From: Pteria penguin
Taxonomy: Eukaryota; Mollusca; Bivalvia; Pterioida; Pteriidae
Direction of reading: 5' to 3'
DNA length: 64,000 bases
Assembly (NCBI GenBank): GCA_035048485.1
Contig: CM068592.1
Span: 41,448,045 to 41,512,044 of the forward strand
Part shown: positions 11,325 to 23,135 of the stretch, one piece after another
How positions within the stretch are numbered: the first letter of the stretch is position 1
Layout: every line of letters begins with the position of its first letter
Translations under genes and position numbers: made by a program
The notes under the pieces: model-generated
Told to the model about the DNA's origin: nothing
What the model saw: the letters and a program-made list of their open reading frames with translations, nothing else
The model's database searches: none

Positions 11325-11492
11325 TTGGTTGGTTGGTTGATTGGTTTTGTACGTCGCTTTCAGCAATTTATCAGTTATATCGCGACATGGAAGCAGGAGG
11401 TAACCAACCTCATAAACATAGTGGCGCAACCCGGGAATCGGATCGTCGGCCCCGCAAGACAAGCGCTTAACCACTACACCAAGCCTGCCCCT
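11325..11492 (-). mobile_element. SINE family B, full length, minus strand
   Basis: On the minus strand it reads CAGGCTTGGTGTAGTGGTTA (A-box region), GATTCCCGGGTTGCGCCAC, then CTGCTTCCATGTCGCGATAT, and ends in CAACCAACCAA. It is flanked by CGGGGTAATAG (11314-11324) and CGGAGTAATAG (11493-11503), a target-site duplication with one mismatch. Confidence 0.88.
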
Positions 11493-12030
11493 CGGAGTAA
11501 TAGATTGTGATGGCTGCTTCTGAGATTTGATCCAACATAAAAGATCAGCTATACTCTCATTAATCAGGCGCAATGTCTAGTTGTGCTTATAAACTTTTGA
11601 TTCATGTCCTTGACCCTGTGGCACATAAAAGAGAAGTGCTCGTTTGTCCTGTGTGATACTATACAATCTTACATGTGCTCGTTCTCGCCCATTTCATCTA
11701 AATATTTGGTGAACGATACCTCACGAACTTCTGTAAAGATACAGTGTTGCGTATTCCAATGCGGCTGCTATGGTATCCAACTTTTAAAAATTTGGAATTC
11801 AATTTTCGCCATGATTTCATAATAATTTCAATTAAACTTTACAGGAATGATCTACACACGATACCCGATGACGCATACGTGAAAACAATAGTATTATGCA
11901 ATCCGATGTGGTCGCCATGGCAATCATCTTGAAAATCTGAGAACTGGATCTCTTTCCTCATATTCGAAGCAATTTCGATGAAACTTTATATAAATGATTT
12001 CATGATGTTAAAACTAGGATATATTGATCG

Positions 12031-12297
12031 ATTGAATATTGTTTTACGTCACTCCATGATTATTTCACGTATATGGTGACGGCATCTGTGTGATGCATTG
12101 CATACAAATTTAGATCTTTGCAAAGGACCCACCCGAAGCGGTAAGGGATCTTTTACGTGCCACGCCTACCGTGACACGGGGACTCAGTTTTTACCGTCTC
12201 ATCCGAAAGACAGAACACCGATGCACCCAGGACATGAGTCGAACCCGGGATCTCTCGGCACGAGCCGAGCACCTTATCCACTAGGACACATCGGCTA
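12031..12297 (-). mobile_element. SINE family A, full length, minus strand
   Basis: On the minus strand it has a head with CCTAGTGGATAAGG and GGGTTCGACTC, the ACGGTAAAAACTGAG-type core, GGCACGTAAAAGATCC, CACCATATACGTGAAATAAT, and a short CAATCGATCAAT tail. Confidence 0.85.
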
Positions 12298-13883
12298 AAA
12301 GCTGGGATATAACTCAAGTTATAATATACATGCATGTAAAATCAACTTAAACTACTTGTCTGCTCTTTGAATTCACTACAGTGTTTTAATGTAGAATCTC
12401 AGTTTGAACAATAATAAATGTCATCTTTACAGTTTCTGTATAAATGATAATGATAAAGATGGATAAACATAAATAATAATGATAAAGATGGGTAAGCATA
12501 AATGAACTGGGGCTAGTTTATAGGCGCACCTGTCTGTACTCGACATATTTTGCAGAAATCAGATGGTCGCAATAGAAATCTTAGCAATCTTTAGATGCCG
12601 TATATTGTTCCTTAATGTTATCTTCTATCATTATAATCTATGTTATCTGTACTGTAAAAGATATCATCGAGTGTCGATTTCACATGATTAAACGCCCATT
12701 CAACAAATCGTTTAATCGATTAAGACTTTGTGCGGAGTGATCTGTCATAACATTCATTCATAAAACGCTGTGCATGGTCCCGATCAAATCATTCCATTGC
12801 AGATCTGAAAAATCTATATTCCATTGAAAACATTTCTGGTTTTTTGTATTTTTCTAACTACAGTGACTTGACATGGCGTCAGTTTAGCAGACCTCACCAT
12901 TTCCAAAATTCAAATAACAGAACAAGAAGAATTTTATAAACAGTTAATATCTTTACTTCCGAGTAGAGTCTATTATGAGGGAATCGCAGTACGAAATGTC
13001 AGAGTTAGGTCAAGTCTTGCACTGGGGTCTGTCATGTCGAAGTAAGGGACGACCAGCTTGAAGTACATTATAAATTATTCTCAAAGTTGTTCACCGATGC
13101 TGCGATATCACTAAACAAGTTTGCTGGTGTCACCGTGAGAAATTGATACTGATTTATTAGAAATTGCATTCACTAAAACTATGGCTTTACTGTAGTATAG
13201 AAAAATATTGCTACTCTTTTATATGTCCAAAATCATACACCTCATAATCAGTTTAAAATCGCCGTCGTCGTTTTATATTTATCTAACTTCAATTAAATCA
13301 CCATTATTAGAAAGAGCAGTTATGTTAAACTCTCCTTGAGCATGAACTCTCCAGATAGGAGGTTTGTAAAGCATAAATGCACTTTTAATTTGAGATGTTC
13401 TCTACCTGGTAGTCGGGGCTTTTGTGCTGGTTGACTGTACGTTCATTCATAATCTATAGATATGGTTAGGAGAGGATCACATTACTGCCTCTTTCGGTCT
13501 TATGATGAATTTACTGCATACTGGTTATCTAAGCACTTTAAATGCAATAAAATCGTCGTGATACGCCTCCGTTCATCAGTCAATCAACCACAGAGACTCC
13601 AGGGCATTCTGTTGAGCTGCCAAAGCAGAGAACAAGTACTGAAAGTTTTCTGATAGCGAATCTGACAGTCCCCCCCCCCAAAAAGGGTTTTTTCTTTGGT
13701 TGAAAAGTAGTCTTTTTTACAATTAAAAGTACCAGAGAAAGTCAATTTTGCTATAACCTCAAAATGGGCCCGGATCCAGTCCATGTGTAGGATACAAATT
13801 TTAAGCGATTTGAATAATGTTGGTCCAAAATCATCTTCCATTGTGAAACATACATCTTGTACACGTTCATGTGATGGGATTGG
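12298..13883. other. Intronic sequence without a recognised feature
   Basis: A duplicated 30-bp phrase (AATAATGATAAAGATGG, about 12440-12500) and an eight-base C-run near 13671 are visible. No exon-like frame. Confidence 0.6.
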
Positions 13884-14636
13884 TGTAAGGAGCAGTTTGA
13901 TGGTGTAAGGGGCAGTTTGATGGTGTAAGCAGCAGTTTGATGGTGTAAGGGGCAGTTTGATGGTGTAAGGACCAGTTTGATGGTGTAAGGGGCAGTTTGA
14001 TGGTGTAAGGAGCAGTGTGATGATGTAAGGAACAGTTTGATGGTGTAAGGAGCAGTTTGATGGTGTAAGTAGGAGTTTGATGGTGTAAGGGGCACTTTGA
14101 TGGTGTAAGGAGCAGTTTAATTGATGGTGTAAGGAGCAGTTTGATGGTGTAAGTAGCAGTTTGATGGTGTAAGGGGCACTTTGATGATGTAAGGAGCAGT
14201 TTGATGGTGTAAGGAGCAGTTTGATGGTGTAAGTAGCAGTTTGATGGTGTAAGGGGCACTTTGATGGTGTAAGTAGCAGTTTGATGGTGTAAGGGGCACT
14301 TTGATGGTGTAAGGAGCAGTTTGATGGTGTAAGGAGCAGTTTGATGATGTAAGGGGCAGTTTGATGGTGTAAAGAGCAGTTTGATGGTGTAATGGGCAGT
14401 TTGATGCTATAAGGAGCAGTTTGATGGTGTAAGGGCAATTTGATGGTGTAAGGAGCAGTTTGATGGTGTAAGGGGTAATTGATAGTGTAAGGAGCAGTTT
14501 GACGGGTTTGATTGTGTAAGGAGCAGTTTGATGGTGTAACGGGCAGTCTGATGGTGTAAGGAGCAGTTTGATGGTGTAAGGGGCAGTTTGATGGTGTAAG
14601 GGGCAGTCTGATGGTGTAAGGAGCAGTTTGATGGTT
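13884..14636. repeat. 20-bp minisatellite, about 37 copies
   Basis: Unit GGTGTAAGGAGCAGTTTGAT with GGAGCAG/GGGGCAG/AAGTAGCAG variants and a few indels. The 358-residue minus-strand frame is a by-product. Confidence 0.95.
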
Positions 14637-14992
14637 TGGATATGGTGTTTTATACGACAAGGGGCGATAACTAAATAGATAGAAAACGATTAAGAATATT
14701 ATTAATCTATTCAGCTTTAAAAGAAAACAAAACGTATACTTTTCGGCAGTTATATTCTCTGACGTGTGATAATTAACTAGTATGGTAACTCTAGATCAAA
14801 CCAGGAAGGACTGCCGGAAGACTCCAGTTTTACAGTCCCTTACTTCATGCTGTAGAATCAGAAAATTAATAATTGCTACCACTGGTGTGAATTACTAGAA
14901 CAACTTGTAAAGTATTTGCCACATTAGTATCCCTCCGCTTTGATTTTCTATAGTTATTTAACTATTTTCTATAGTTATTTTATCTATTGTAT

Positions 14993-15087
14993 TAATATTG
15001 ACTGATTTTTAACAATGTCTTGGTTAATATTGACTGATTTTTAACAATGTCTTGGTTAATATTGACTGATTTTTAACACTGTCTTGG
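14993..15087. repeat. 32-bp tandem repeat, 3 copies
   Basis: AATATTGACTGATTTTTAAC followed by AATGTCTTGGTT, three nearly identical copies about 340 bases before the second activin-like exon. Confidence 0.9.
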
Positions 15088-15428
15088 TCTGTTCTACGGT
15101 CAAATACCGATACCGGAGTAATGTTGTATTTTGATTAAGCTAAAAAAAATTCAACGAAATATTATCAGATTGCAATAAGATACAAAACAACCCCAAATTT
15201 CTTATTCATAAATATCTCAGTGTTGGCTTTTCATAAACGATATATCGATTTTGAATTTAATCGCTGTGCCACTGGCATATATTACATATTGTGGTTATGA
15301 TACAGTCCGGTGTTTGTTCCAACTTGAATTGAGCAGCTCAGCTTTGGTAATTATAAGTTTTAAACTATTTTATTATATATAACTTTTATACGTAAAACAT
15401 TATATAGATATGTGTTTTTCTTTTGCAG

Positions 15429-15939
15429 GAAACTTTAACAACAAAAACATTCTCACATTCAGTATTGATGTACACAACAACCAGGGGCCACTTGAGGCAT
15501 TAAGTGCACACCTTTTTATTTTATTGCGCAAGCGCCGACGAAAATCACGGCGAGGGAAGACAGTCACTCTGGAGGTCATGAAAGTGGCAGATAACAGTAG
15601 CAGTTATGATTTTCTGACAATAGTACGCACGCGCGTGAAGAAGACGCGATGGCAAAAAATCAGCTTGCCAGTGACATTGATTCAGTCAATGCTGGAGTCA
15701 CAGAATAATACACTACAATTAAAGATCATGTGTAAGCGGTGTGGAAGTTCTGTAAGGCCCGTCATACGTAGAAAAGACAAACGACGGAAGCGAAGAAAGC
15801 ATAGAAAACGTAATACACGAAAAAGGAATAAAAAACAGCGAAAGAAAAGAAAACGACAGCGGAAACGTAGAATGAGAGAAAGGAAAACACAGGACAATCA
15901 AAGAATACGACCGTTCCTTGTAATTAGCACTAGATATAG
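15429..15939 (+). CDS. Activin/inhibin beta-like TGF-beta ligand precursor, second coding exon (C-terminal prodomain)
   Basis: The acceptor ends TTTTGCAG at 15428. The first two bases (GA) complete the G left by the previous exon to give Gly122, so the two exons join in frame. Visible in order: an ILTFSID beta-strand, the ALSAHLFILLRK segment (matching the 'aslWLyLk' strand of inhibin betas), TVTLEVMKV, a W at about 196 in KKTRWQKISL, a second CxxC (MCKRCG, C223 and C226), a 40-residue stretch (about 235-274) with 31 Lys/Arg, and RIRPFLVISTR. The last block matches the HRPF(L/V) block just before the mature domain in INHBA/INHBB. The reading frame meets TAG soon after, but a good donor (AG|GTATTA) at 15940 lies before it and leaves phase 2. 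The cysteine-knot mature domain should therefore be on the next exon, which I could not find in any frame to the end of the window. The gene is partial here. The family's prodomain keeps the dimer latent until furin-type cleavage. Confidence 0.82.
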
Positions 15940-16671
15940 GTATTATAGTTAAATATCTTTACGCATGTATATTATACGAACTGTACAGTTATTGTCTCCA
16001 TCCAAGACAATCCGAATGCAGTTCACGTATAAGCGAATGCACTCTGCAAGAAGAAATCATCCGGTTTACTTCATCTAAATTTCATTCTCTTACAAAATAC
16101 ATGTGACCAAAATGTCTTAAATGCTTGTCTGGTATATATACTGATGCATTCAAAAGAAAACACTTTTATTACATTTTCATTCAATTTTTTTTTGTAGAAA
16201 TATTTTATTAAACATTCAAAATGCATCTTTTGACCTTTTTACATCTTCACGCATGTATATATAATATAGAGTTCACTCATTATTTTCGTCTCAGTTGTAC
16301 TGAATGCAGTGCATATCAACCGGAACTCAAATAAAATCTCAACCTCAGTATTCAATGTCACTGTCACACATTTATACAGATATGTGAATCAAATATGCGA
16401 ATCAAATATGTGAATCAAATATGCACTATCAATAGGATAGTTGTAAAGTTCTATTTATTTTCGGGGTAAAGACAATCATAAATGGCTTGATCGCCTACGT
16501 CATATCTCACACCTGCCCCATGCTTACAGACAGAACACATCTAAGTCGAGTTTACAGAATAGCGCTTTCCGTTTTCTCCAGACATTTCTTTTAATCTTAT
16601 TTTACCTTGAATTTCCAAAAATTGACTGCATAATGTATAAAACATCGTACTTTACCACATACACTGGAGCC
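15940..16671 (+). other. Start of the next activin-like intron; no gene recognised
   Basis: Begins with the GTATTA donor. AT-rich with T-runs and a triple ATATGTGAATCAA phrase near 16380-16425. Confidence 0.6.
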
Positions 16672-17078
16672 AGTGTGACTCAATGGATGAGGTGCTCGGC
16701 TCGTAACCGAGAGGTCACGGGTTTCAATTCTCGCTATAGGCACACCTGTGTTAAGTCTTTCGTGTGAGACATTGAAGATCGAGGTCCCGTATGACGGCAC
16801 ACGTGGCACGTAAAAGATCTCGTCTCACAACTTCGAGTGGGTCCGTTAGTAAGATAAATTTCTATGCAATGCATTAGGTAGATGCCTTACAAGATACAAG
16901 ACACTTTATTTGCCATTTCGGACCCAATTAAAGAATTGAGAATATATAACTTTTTTTTTCATTAAGGTTGATAAATAATGGCACATCTCTCTCTATAATG
17001 AAAAAAGGTTCAATTCTAGCTATTAAGCGTTTATTACATTTCATTAAAAATAATCGTGGAGTGACGTAAAACAATAAT
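16672..17078 (+). mobile_element. SINE family A interrupted by about 160 bp
   Basis: The head (GACTCAATGGATGAGGTGCT and GGGTTTCAATTC), core (GAGACATTGAAGATCGAGG) and GGCACGTAAAAGATCTC are intact to about 16875. The 3' end (AATAATCGTGGAGTGACGTA and AATTAATCAATT) resumes at about 17040. The AT-rich stretch between is an insertion into the older SINE. Confidence 0.7.
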
Positions 17079-20000
17079 TAATCAATTAGATGCATACGTT
17101 AACGAAGAAGGTAATTGAAGTATGCTGGACATGTTGATGTACATCCCACAAAGACTTGTTACAAAGTCTTCTCCAATGTAATGTCTTTGTAGCCTACATG
17201 GTCATGTTTATTCATGATGGTTTAAAAACATCGTTTACCATATTGCAATCAATGTGTCTGTCGTCTACCTGTATTTTCTGGTTATAAATTGTTTTTCTTG
17301 TCTACTAGCAAATTCATCTCGGAAAGAACAAAGAAAATCTGGCAGGAGTTTGCCATCTATCTTCTGTAGTACTCCATCTTAGCTAATGTCCCCTCATTTG
17401 CATATGTATGAAAGGCGAACTTTGGCAAATTTATGTAAATTCCGAACCGTAACTGAGTTATAACATAGAATAACCTGTTGTGTTTATCAATAACTCAACT
17501 AAAAGGAAAACCTCAAAACTCCTTAACAGTCCTCTGCTCCGAGTTCAAAGGTCAAGAGATGCATTAAGCTGATGCTAGAGAATGGCGCAGCTAATAAGAA
17601 CTGATCTCTGAGTGAACTTGACGTCTTTTGACATAAATATTTATGATTTAATTAGTGACCAAGCTTCGAGACCATTGTCCTCGATGCGCTTCATCAGCAT
17701 CATTAGAACTCTTAGTCTTTGTATGTAAAGAAGTGTAGAAATTGTTATGTACATATGTAATTATTTATTAATTAGTTGTAAAAGTCCTTCGATTAATGAA
17801 GCAAGTCAGTATACCAGTGGAACACCTTTATTAACACGTATGTATATAGTGTACATAAATACACTGCTGCAGTGAAATCTGGTGTAATCTCGTCACTAAG
17901 TGTGTCGTTGTTTGTGATCGTCTGCCTTAAACTTAAATATGAAAATAACAAAACTAGAATACTCTATAGATTTTGAAATATATGAATATCAGCCGAGACT
18001 GGGTACAGATCATTCTGTTATATTTTGGGTATCAGTTACTGATTGACCTAAACTTATTTCAGCCTGCCAGTCGGTGCAAGTACATGTAGAAAAATCTGCC
18101 ATTGTACCTACTGAAGGGTGGTGGCTTTCTCCGCATCTTCCACAACAAAACACTGGCCTCTACCACATCCGGGTACACTGCTTATCAATACACAGAAACC
18201 ACTACTGCAGTGACTAGGTTTCCCAAGAATGTTGTGAATGTCCCTTAAAATAGTATGTGAAATATTCAACTAAATGAATGAGTACTTATTGTTCATTAGA
18301 AATACGCTCAGAAGAATACGGGCAAACCAGTTGTCAACGGTTGCCATGTATAAAAAGGTGACCGTTAAATACAGGTTGTTGCAATGCATAGTGGTAACGT
18401 GTAAAATAGGATAAGAAAGTAAAATAACAAAAAGACTCATTAACACGTGACCAGTGTCTGAGGTAAAACGAAAACACAAAACATGGTCCCTAAACACGAG
18501 TTACCCTTACATCAGACTGATTATATGTGGCATAGTTATAGTAACGTTACGCTAAATAACATATGGCTGATCAAAACAGGCAGTTAATTATATGGGTGGT
18601 CGCTGTAGCCGGATTGGCTGTACATATGATGTTATTACAATCATTGTTTTAGTTGTATTTACATTTATTGCTGAGCCTTCCTATATGTTTTAGATCTTGA
18701 ATTATTTTTATCAGTACATGCATTCTTTCAGTGACCAAAAACCATTAACTAGAGTAATGGGAAGCCCAGTATAGGTATAGGTATATATATATATATTCCG
18801 ACTGATTACGTAACCATACCTTCTGGGAGGACATTTAACATGCTTGTTTTATCTAGAATTCTGAGGGGAATAAACTTGTAATAAGCAAGTTTTTGGCAGC
18901 TAATTATGTAATAAACTTGTTATCTCTATTATTAATACACCATAAACCGCAAGGTGAATGTCAGAACTTCTGATGAATGAAATCCACTTCAACATTTATG
19001 AATGAATGTAGATTATATTTCCCAAAATATTGCCCGTATGAGTAAGCATCAGTGTTATGTCGCTGGCCATAAAGGAGAATGTAACCCTGACGCATGCCTT
19101 TTTTATTAATTATATTTGTAAATATCTCATTAGGAATTCAGTTACGTCGCCTTTACAGCGGATGTTATATATCATGTCGGACATTAATGGTGTCCCGACT
19201 TATTTTGATCCCTTACCGGCGTCGCCCTATCTTTCTAGTAATAACTGTTCCTGGTTTTGTTTACTTCTGAATTCTTGAATAGCTCACGATCTTTTCAAAC
19301 TGCAAATGTCCAGAATTTGAAGATAGCACATAGACATGCGCATGCGGAGAATTGTTGGAAATTAATCATTCAAAATCAAATTTATTATATATAATTCATT
19401 AAAAGACATGAATAGCTGAATAAATTAATTTTAAGAGTACACCTGATATTGAAGACATGTTTCAATCACGAAGAAATGACCATAAACTTAATTGCTAATA
19501 AGTAGGTAGATGTAAACATCTAACACAAATGTAAAATGATAAAAACATGGAACACTGATATCAAAAAACAAAAGTACTTCAAATAGAAATACCCAAAGCT
19601 GTTCAAGATACTCGGTTTATTAACGATATAGAATCGTTTGTAATATGATACACGTTTTATTGTTCACAGGCAAGAGAAATGTCTAAATTCATACTGACGA
19701 AATTTCAAACATACGATGTGGCTGTTTAGTAAAAGGGAAAATCTCTATATTCACTTCGTAAAAACAAGAAATAAAAAACAAACAAATACAATTCCGATAA
19801 AAGTTTTCACATTGCATTAAGTGTTCAAGTATAGAAATAGTACTAAAGCTACGTGGCACACCAATATTTGCGGGGGGAAATGTGCTAGGGTCATTCCACG
19901 CCAATTTACCACCGATATCGACTTAGAATGGGCGTTACAAAGTTTTATACTTATACCAATGTGGCAATACACATTAGATGATATCTGATTCGGAAATTAT

Positions 20001-21327
20001 ATTATTTTAAAGCGTTTAGACGTATACATATGAAAATACACAAGTAAACAGTACTTCTAATTTTGAAATGCTATAAACAACTTAAAAGAAATAAAAAAGA
20101 AAACCTTGAGTGTGGATGGCTAGACTAATCATTTAAATCTCTGTTGAAAAAATGTATCATTATAAATAGATCTACCTAATATACTGTATCACAGCTAGCA
20201 TTCATTCATTTATAGATATATCTTTTTTTTTTAATTGTATGTAATTCATGCTCCTGAAGAATTCACCGCTAAAATTCCGGATTTACTTTATAAAATAGGA
20301 ATTATCGGTTTCTGTTCCATGGTACCTTCTTACACAGTGACACGTGATAACTATGTTTTGTTCCTTTCGATTTTGACACACTTTGGTATCGTTCTTTACA
20401 CTATGTACATTAATATAAGAAAACAATAACGTATTGCTATATGCGTTTACAACTAAGACCTAATAGTAACGTAACATAGATAAGCGATGACGTAAATGTA
20501 GATAGGGTTTTAGTGACCTCCCACTCTATGTCAACAAAAATAATTATTTACATTTTTACAAGATTACGTCAGTCTTCTTTCTGTTCAGTTGTTTTCTGTT
20601 TTGAAATGTTTACATAAAATCTGCCGGATAAAACATATCATAAACTAAATATTCGATGTTCACAAGTTGATGAGGATTATGCTTATAATATTTCTTTGCA
20701 CTTGACTTTGTATCGCTAACGTTAAATTATGTTTCCGTGGCAGACTCGGCAATGAATACTATATTTATCTGTCATTTATTTTATAAGCTAGATTTTTTTA
20801 AGTTATGACAATCTCAGATTTAGAGATTTTATGTGAAATTAACTTTCTATAATTTATTGGGTTAGGGGTAGTTTACTTTGACAAACACTTTTTGGATTGA
20901 ATATTTTTGGATTTTTAAGTAAATGTTTGTCTGTGCCCGGCACAGCATCTTCATGCTTGTTTATAAACTAATATAGCGGCTACCGCTGGCCACACAGGAG
21001 AAGCTTACCCCCTCCCTCCCATGCACATTATATCTACTCGCCAACAGTATATCCTCCGCGGTACGTTATTGAGAGTGTCCTAGTATTTAAGTACCAAGTA
21101 CATCTTACTTGACCTTGTAGATTTCATGTCATACTATATTTATTAACCAAGAGTTGCCATGGTTATCAGCGTTGGCATGTGACAACATAATGATGCCTAT
21201 TGTAATGTTGTAGATAGATCATATTTATGTTTGTTTTTCCTTTCCGGTATTTTTAATTATTTTGGATGTTAAATAATACACAATTGTGTGCGATTGATAA
21301 TATGGGAAAATGATTGGATGTTAGTAG

Positions 21328-21358
<31 letters not shown>

Positions 21359-21594
21359 GTGTAGGAGCTAGGAATGATGTTGTCATGAATGACATACTGT
21401 AAAGTTAAATATTAGCTTCTTGCTCCATATTTATAAGGAAATACATACATATACATATATCAATACTTTTTATATTGTAACTGTTGTGTTGAATGAATTT
21501 ACAAGTAAACCAAATTTAAAATCAACTTGAGCATGTTCCGTTATCATTTATTTTTAAAACTTCGAACTTTACTTGTTATACTTCTGTGACATCC
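17079..21594. other. 4.5 kb of AT-rich sequence, no feature recognised apart from the nearby microsatellite
   Basis: All three frames of the plus strand were read for the cysteine-knot signature (CC, GW..W, C.G.C) without success. Open frames of 60-75 codons (for example 19057-19278, 20235-20429) have no recognisable motif. Confidence 0.5.
21332..21358. repeat. (GA)n microsatellite
   Basis: About 13 GA dinucleotides. Confidence 0.95.
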
Positions 21595-21740
21595 GAGACC
21601 AGAAAAGAGAGGCCGATACTGATGTCACGTGTCACGGTATCCAGGCGCTAGCGGTCTATCGTAACGCCGTATGGATATTTGGCACATTTCGACACAATTT
21701 TGTGCAATGCATCAGAAAGGCATTGTCCCAGTATTGATAA
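21595..21740 (+). mobile_element. Degenerate SINE family A remnant
   Basis: Phrases GAGGCCGATACTGATGTCACG and TTGTGCAATGCATCAGAAAGG match the core and 3' region of the full SINE; the middle is unrecognisable. Confidence 0.4.
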
Positions 21741-22648
21741 TATCTATAACAGTGCAAGACCCTTTACCAAACAGAAGAAGTCATAAAAGCATCAGACTTA
21801 GCCGTATGACAAAAGTCATCACAGACAAAAAAAACCCCACAAAAACAGTAAACACAGAAAGACAACACAAACATCAAAATGCAGTCGAGCCATCGACTGG
21901 GACGGTCATTTGAAATAACACTAGTTATTGAAGTGGTGTGGTTAACCGGTTTACGGGCCCACTTTTCCACTCACTACAACGGCAGAACAATTAAAGGACT
22001 TGCATTTAAAATATAAAAAATTATACTCCATATATAAAGGTGTCTTAGCGATGATCTTAGGGCCATATGGGCGATAGCGAAGGCGTTGGACTATTTTAAA
22101 ACCTGATGCGATAAATCATAGGAGATTTGGGCCTTTCTAAGTTTATATACAAAATCACTGTAGAAATGTGGACGGGAAATTCCGTTGGACACATAATTTT
22201 GAAAAGTAATATTTCCTAATTTTGGTAAAAGCTCTGAATAAAATCTATAGACTTTTTCGAAAGGTCTTATGAGTTTATGGTATCTGTAATTCTGAGTAAA
22301 TTAGAGTTTAATTAGAACTGTTATTTACTAAGCCCTGTGTGCCGTGATTGAATGACGATTTGTCAGGTACTGAAGATTGATTTTTTTTATTTGAGCTTTG
22401 TTTAATTCCACAAATGGGACATTTCACACAAATGAAAAAAAAGGGGGGGGGAGAGGTTAGTCAAAATATATCCCACTATACTTCAAATCTGAACCCGGGT
22501 TCGAGATCAGGATCTGGGTCTACTCAGATTTTTGGATTCGAATTTTTTCAGTTTCGGATTTTTCAGATTCTGCCTCTAGAACTGTCCGAGGCCCGTATTA
22601 TGGAATACGATGGCACGTAAAAGATTCTTCTCTTTCTCAGGCGGGTCA

Positions 22649-22921
22649 TAAGCCGGCGTGGCCTAGTGATATCGCGCTGGACTGCTGATCGGGAGGACGG
22701 GGTTCGAGTCCCGCTCTGGTCATGCCGGTGTTCTATCGTTCGGATGAGACAGTAAAAACCGAGGCCCCGTGTCGTGGTATGCATGGCACGTTAAAGATCC
22801 CTCACTGCTTCGGGTGGGTCCTTGCAAAGGTCAAAATTTGTATGCCCCGCATCAGGCACATGTCGTCACCATATACGTGAAATATTCGTGGTGTGACGTT
22901 AAACAAAAATCAATCAATCAA
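22649..22921 (+). mobile_element. SINE family A, young full-length copy with target-site duplication
   Basis: Reads AGCCGGCGTGGCCTAGTG (A-box region), GGGTTCGAGTCCCGC (B-box), GGATGAGACAGTAAAAACCG core, GGCACGTTAAAGATCCCTC, CACCATATACGTGAAATATT and a tail of AATCAATCAATC. TCAGGCGGGTCA occurs on both sides (22637-22648 and 22922-22933). The flanks themselves read like an older SINE (GGCACGTAAAAGATTCTTC before, GCAGGTGGTGCCACCATATA after), so it is nested. Confidence 0.92.
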
Positions 22922-23011
22922 TCAGGCGGGTCACAGGACAAAATCATGAAGCAACCAACCAGGCAGGTGGTGCCACCATATAAATGCCATAAAACTAGAG
23001 TGGCGCACGAA

Positions 23012-23015
<4 letters not shown>

Positions 23016-23054
<39 letters not shown>
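23016..23054. repeat. (AC)n microsatellite
   Basis: About 19 AC dinucleotides, 80 bases before the large 43-bp array. Confidence 0.97.
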
Positions 23055-23055
<1 letters not shown>

Positions 23056-23135
23056 AGAAGTGAAGAGATATTATTTGTCCTAGTATGCATCTATTATACC
23101 GAAGTCAACGTTTTCAAACAAAGGAAAAAGACGTA

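Larger units (their letters stand above)
7266..15428 (+). other. Intron between the two activin-like coding exons (8163 bp)
   Basis: It is bounded by GTAAGA at 7266 and TTTTGCAG at 15428, phase 1. It contains the 42-bp, 24-bp and 20-bp minisatellites, the SINE-head cluster, at least three other SINE copies and AT-rich filler. No other gene was recognised inside it. Confidence 0.8.

Noticed and set aside
13884..14636. CRISPR-like regular repeats
   Set aside because: Units follow each other with no unique spacers, in a eukaryotic genome; the same applies to 28188-28850 and the other arrays.
18063..18215. Possible short exon on the plus strand (CQSVQVHVEK...HYCSD)
   Set aside because: About 49 open codons after a TTTCAG, but no match to a cysteine knot and no good donor; likely chance.
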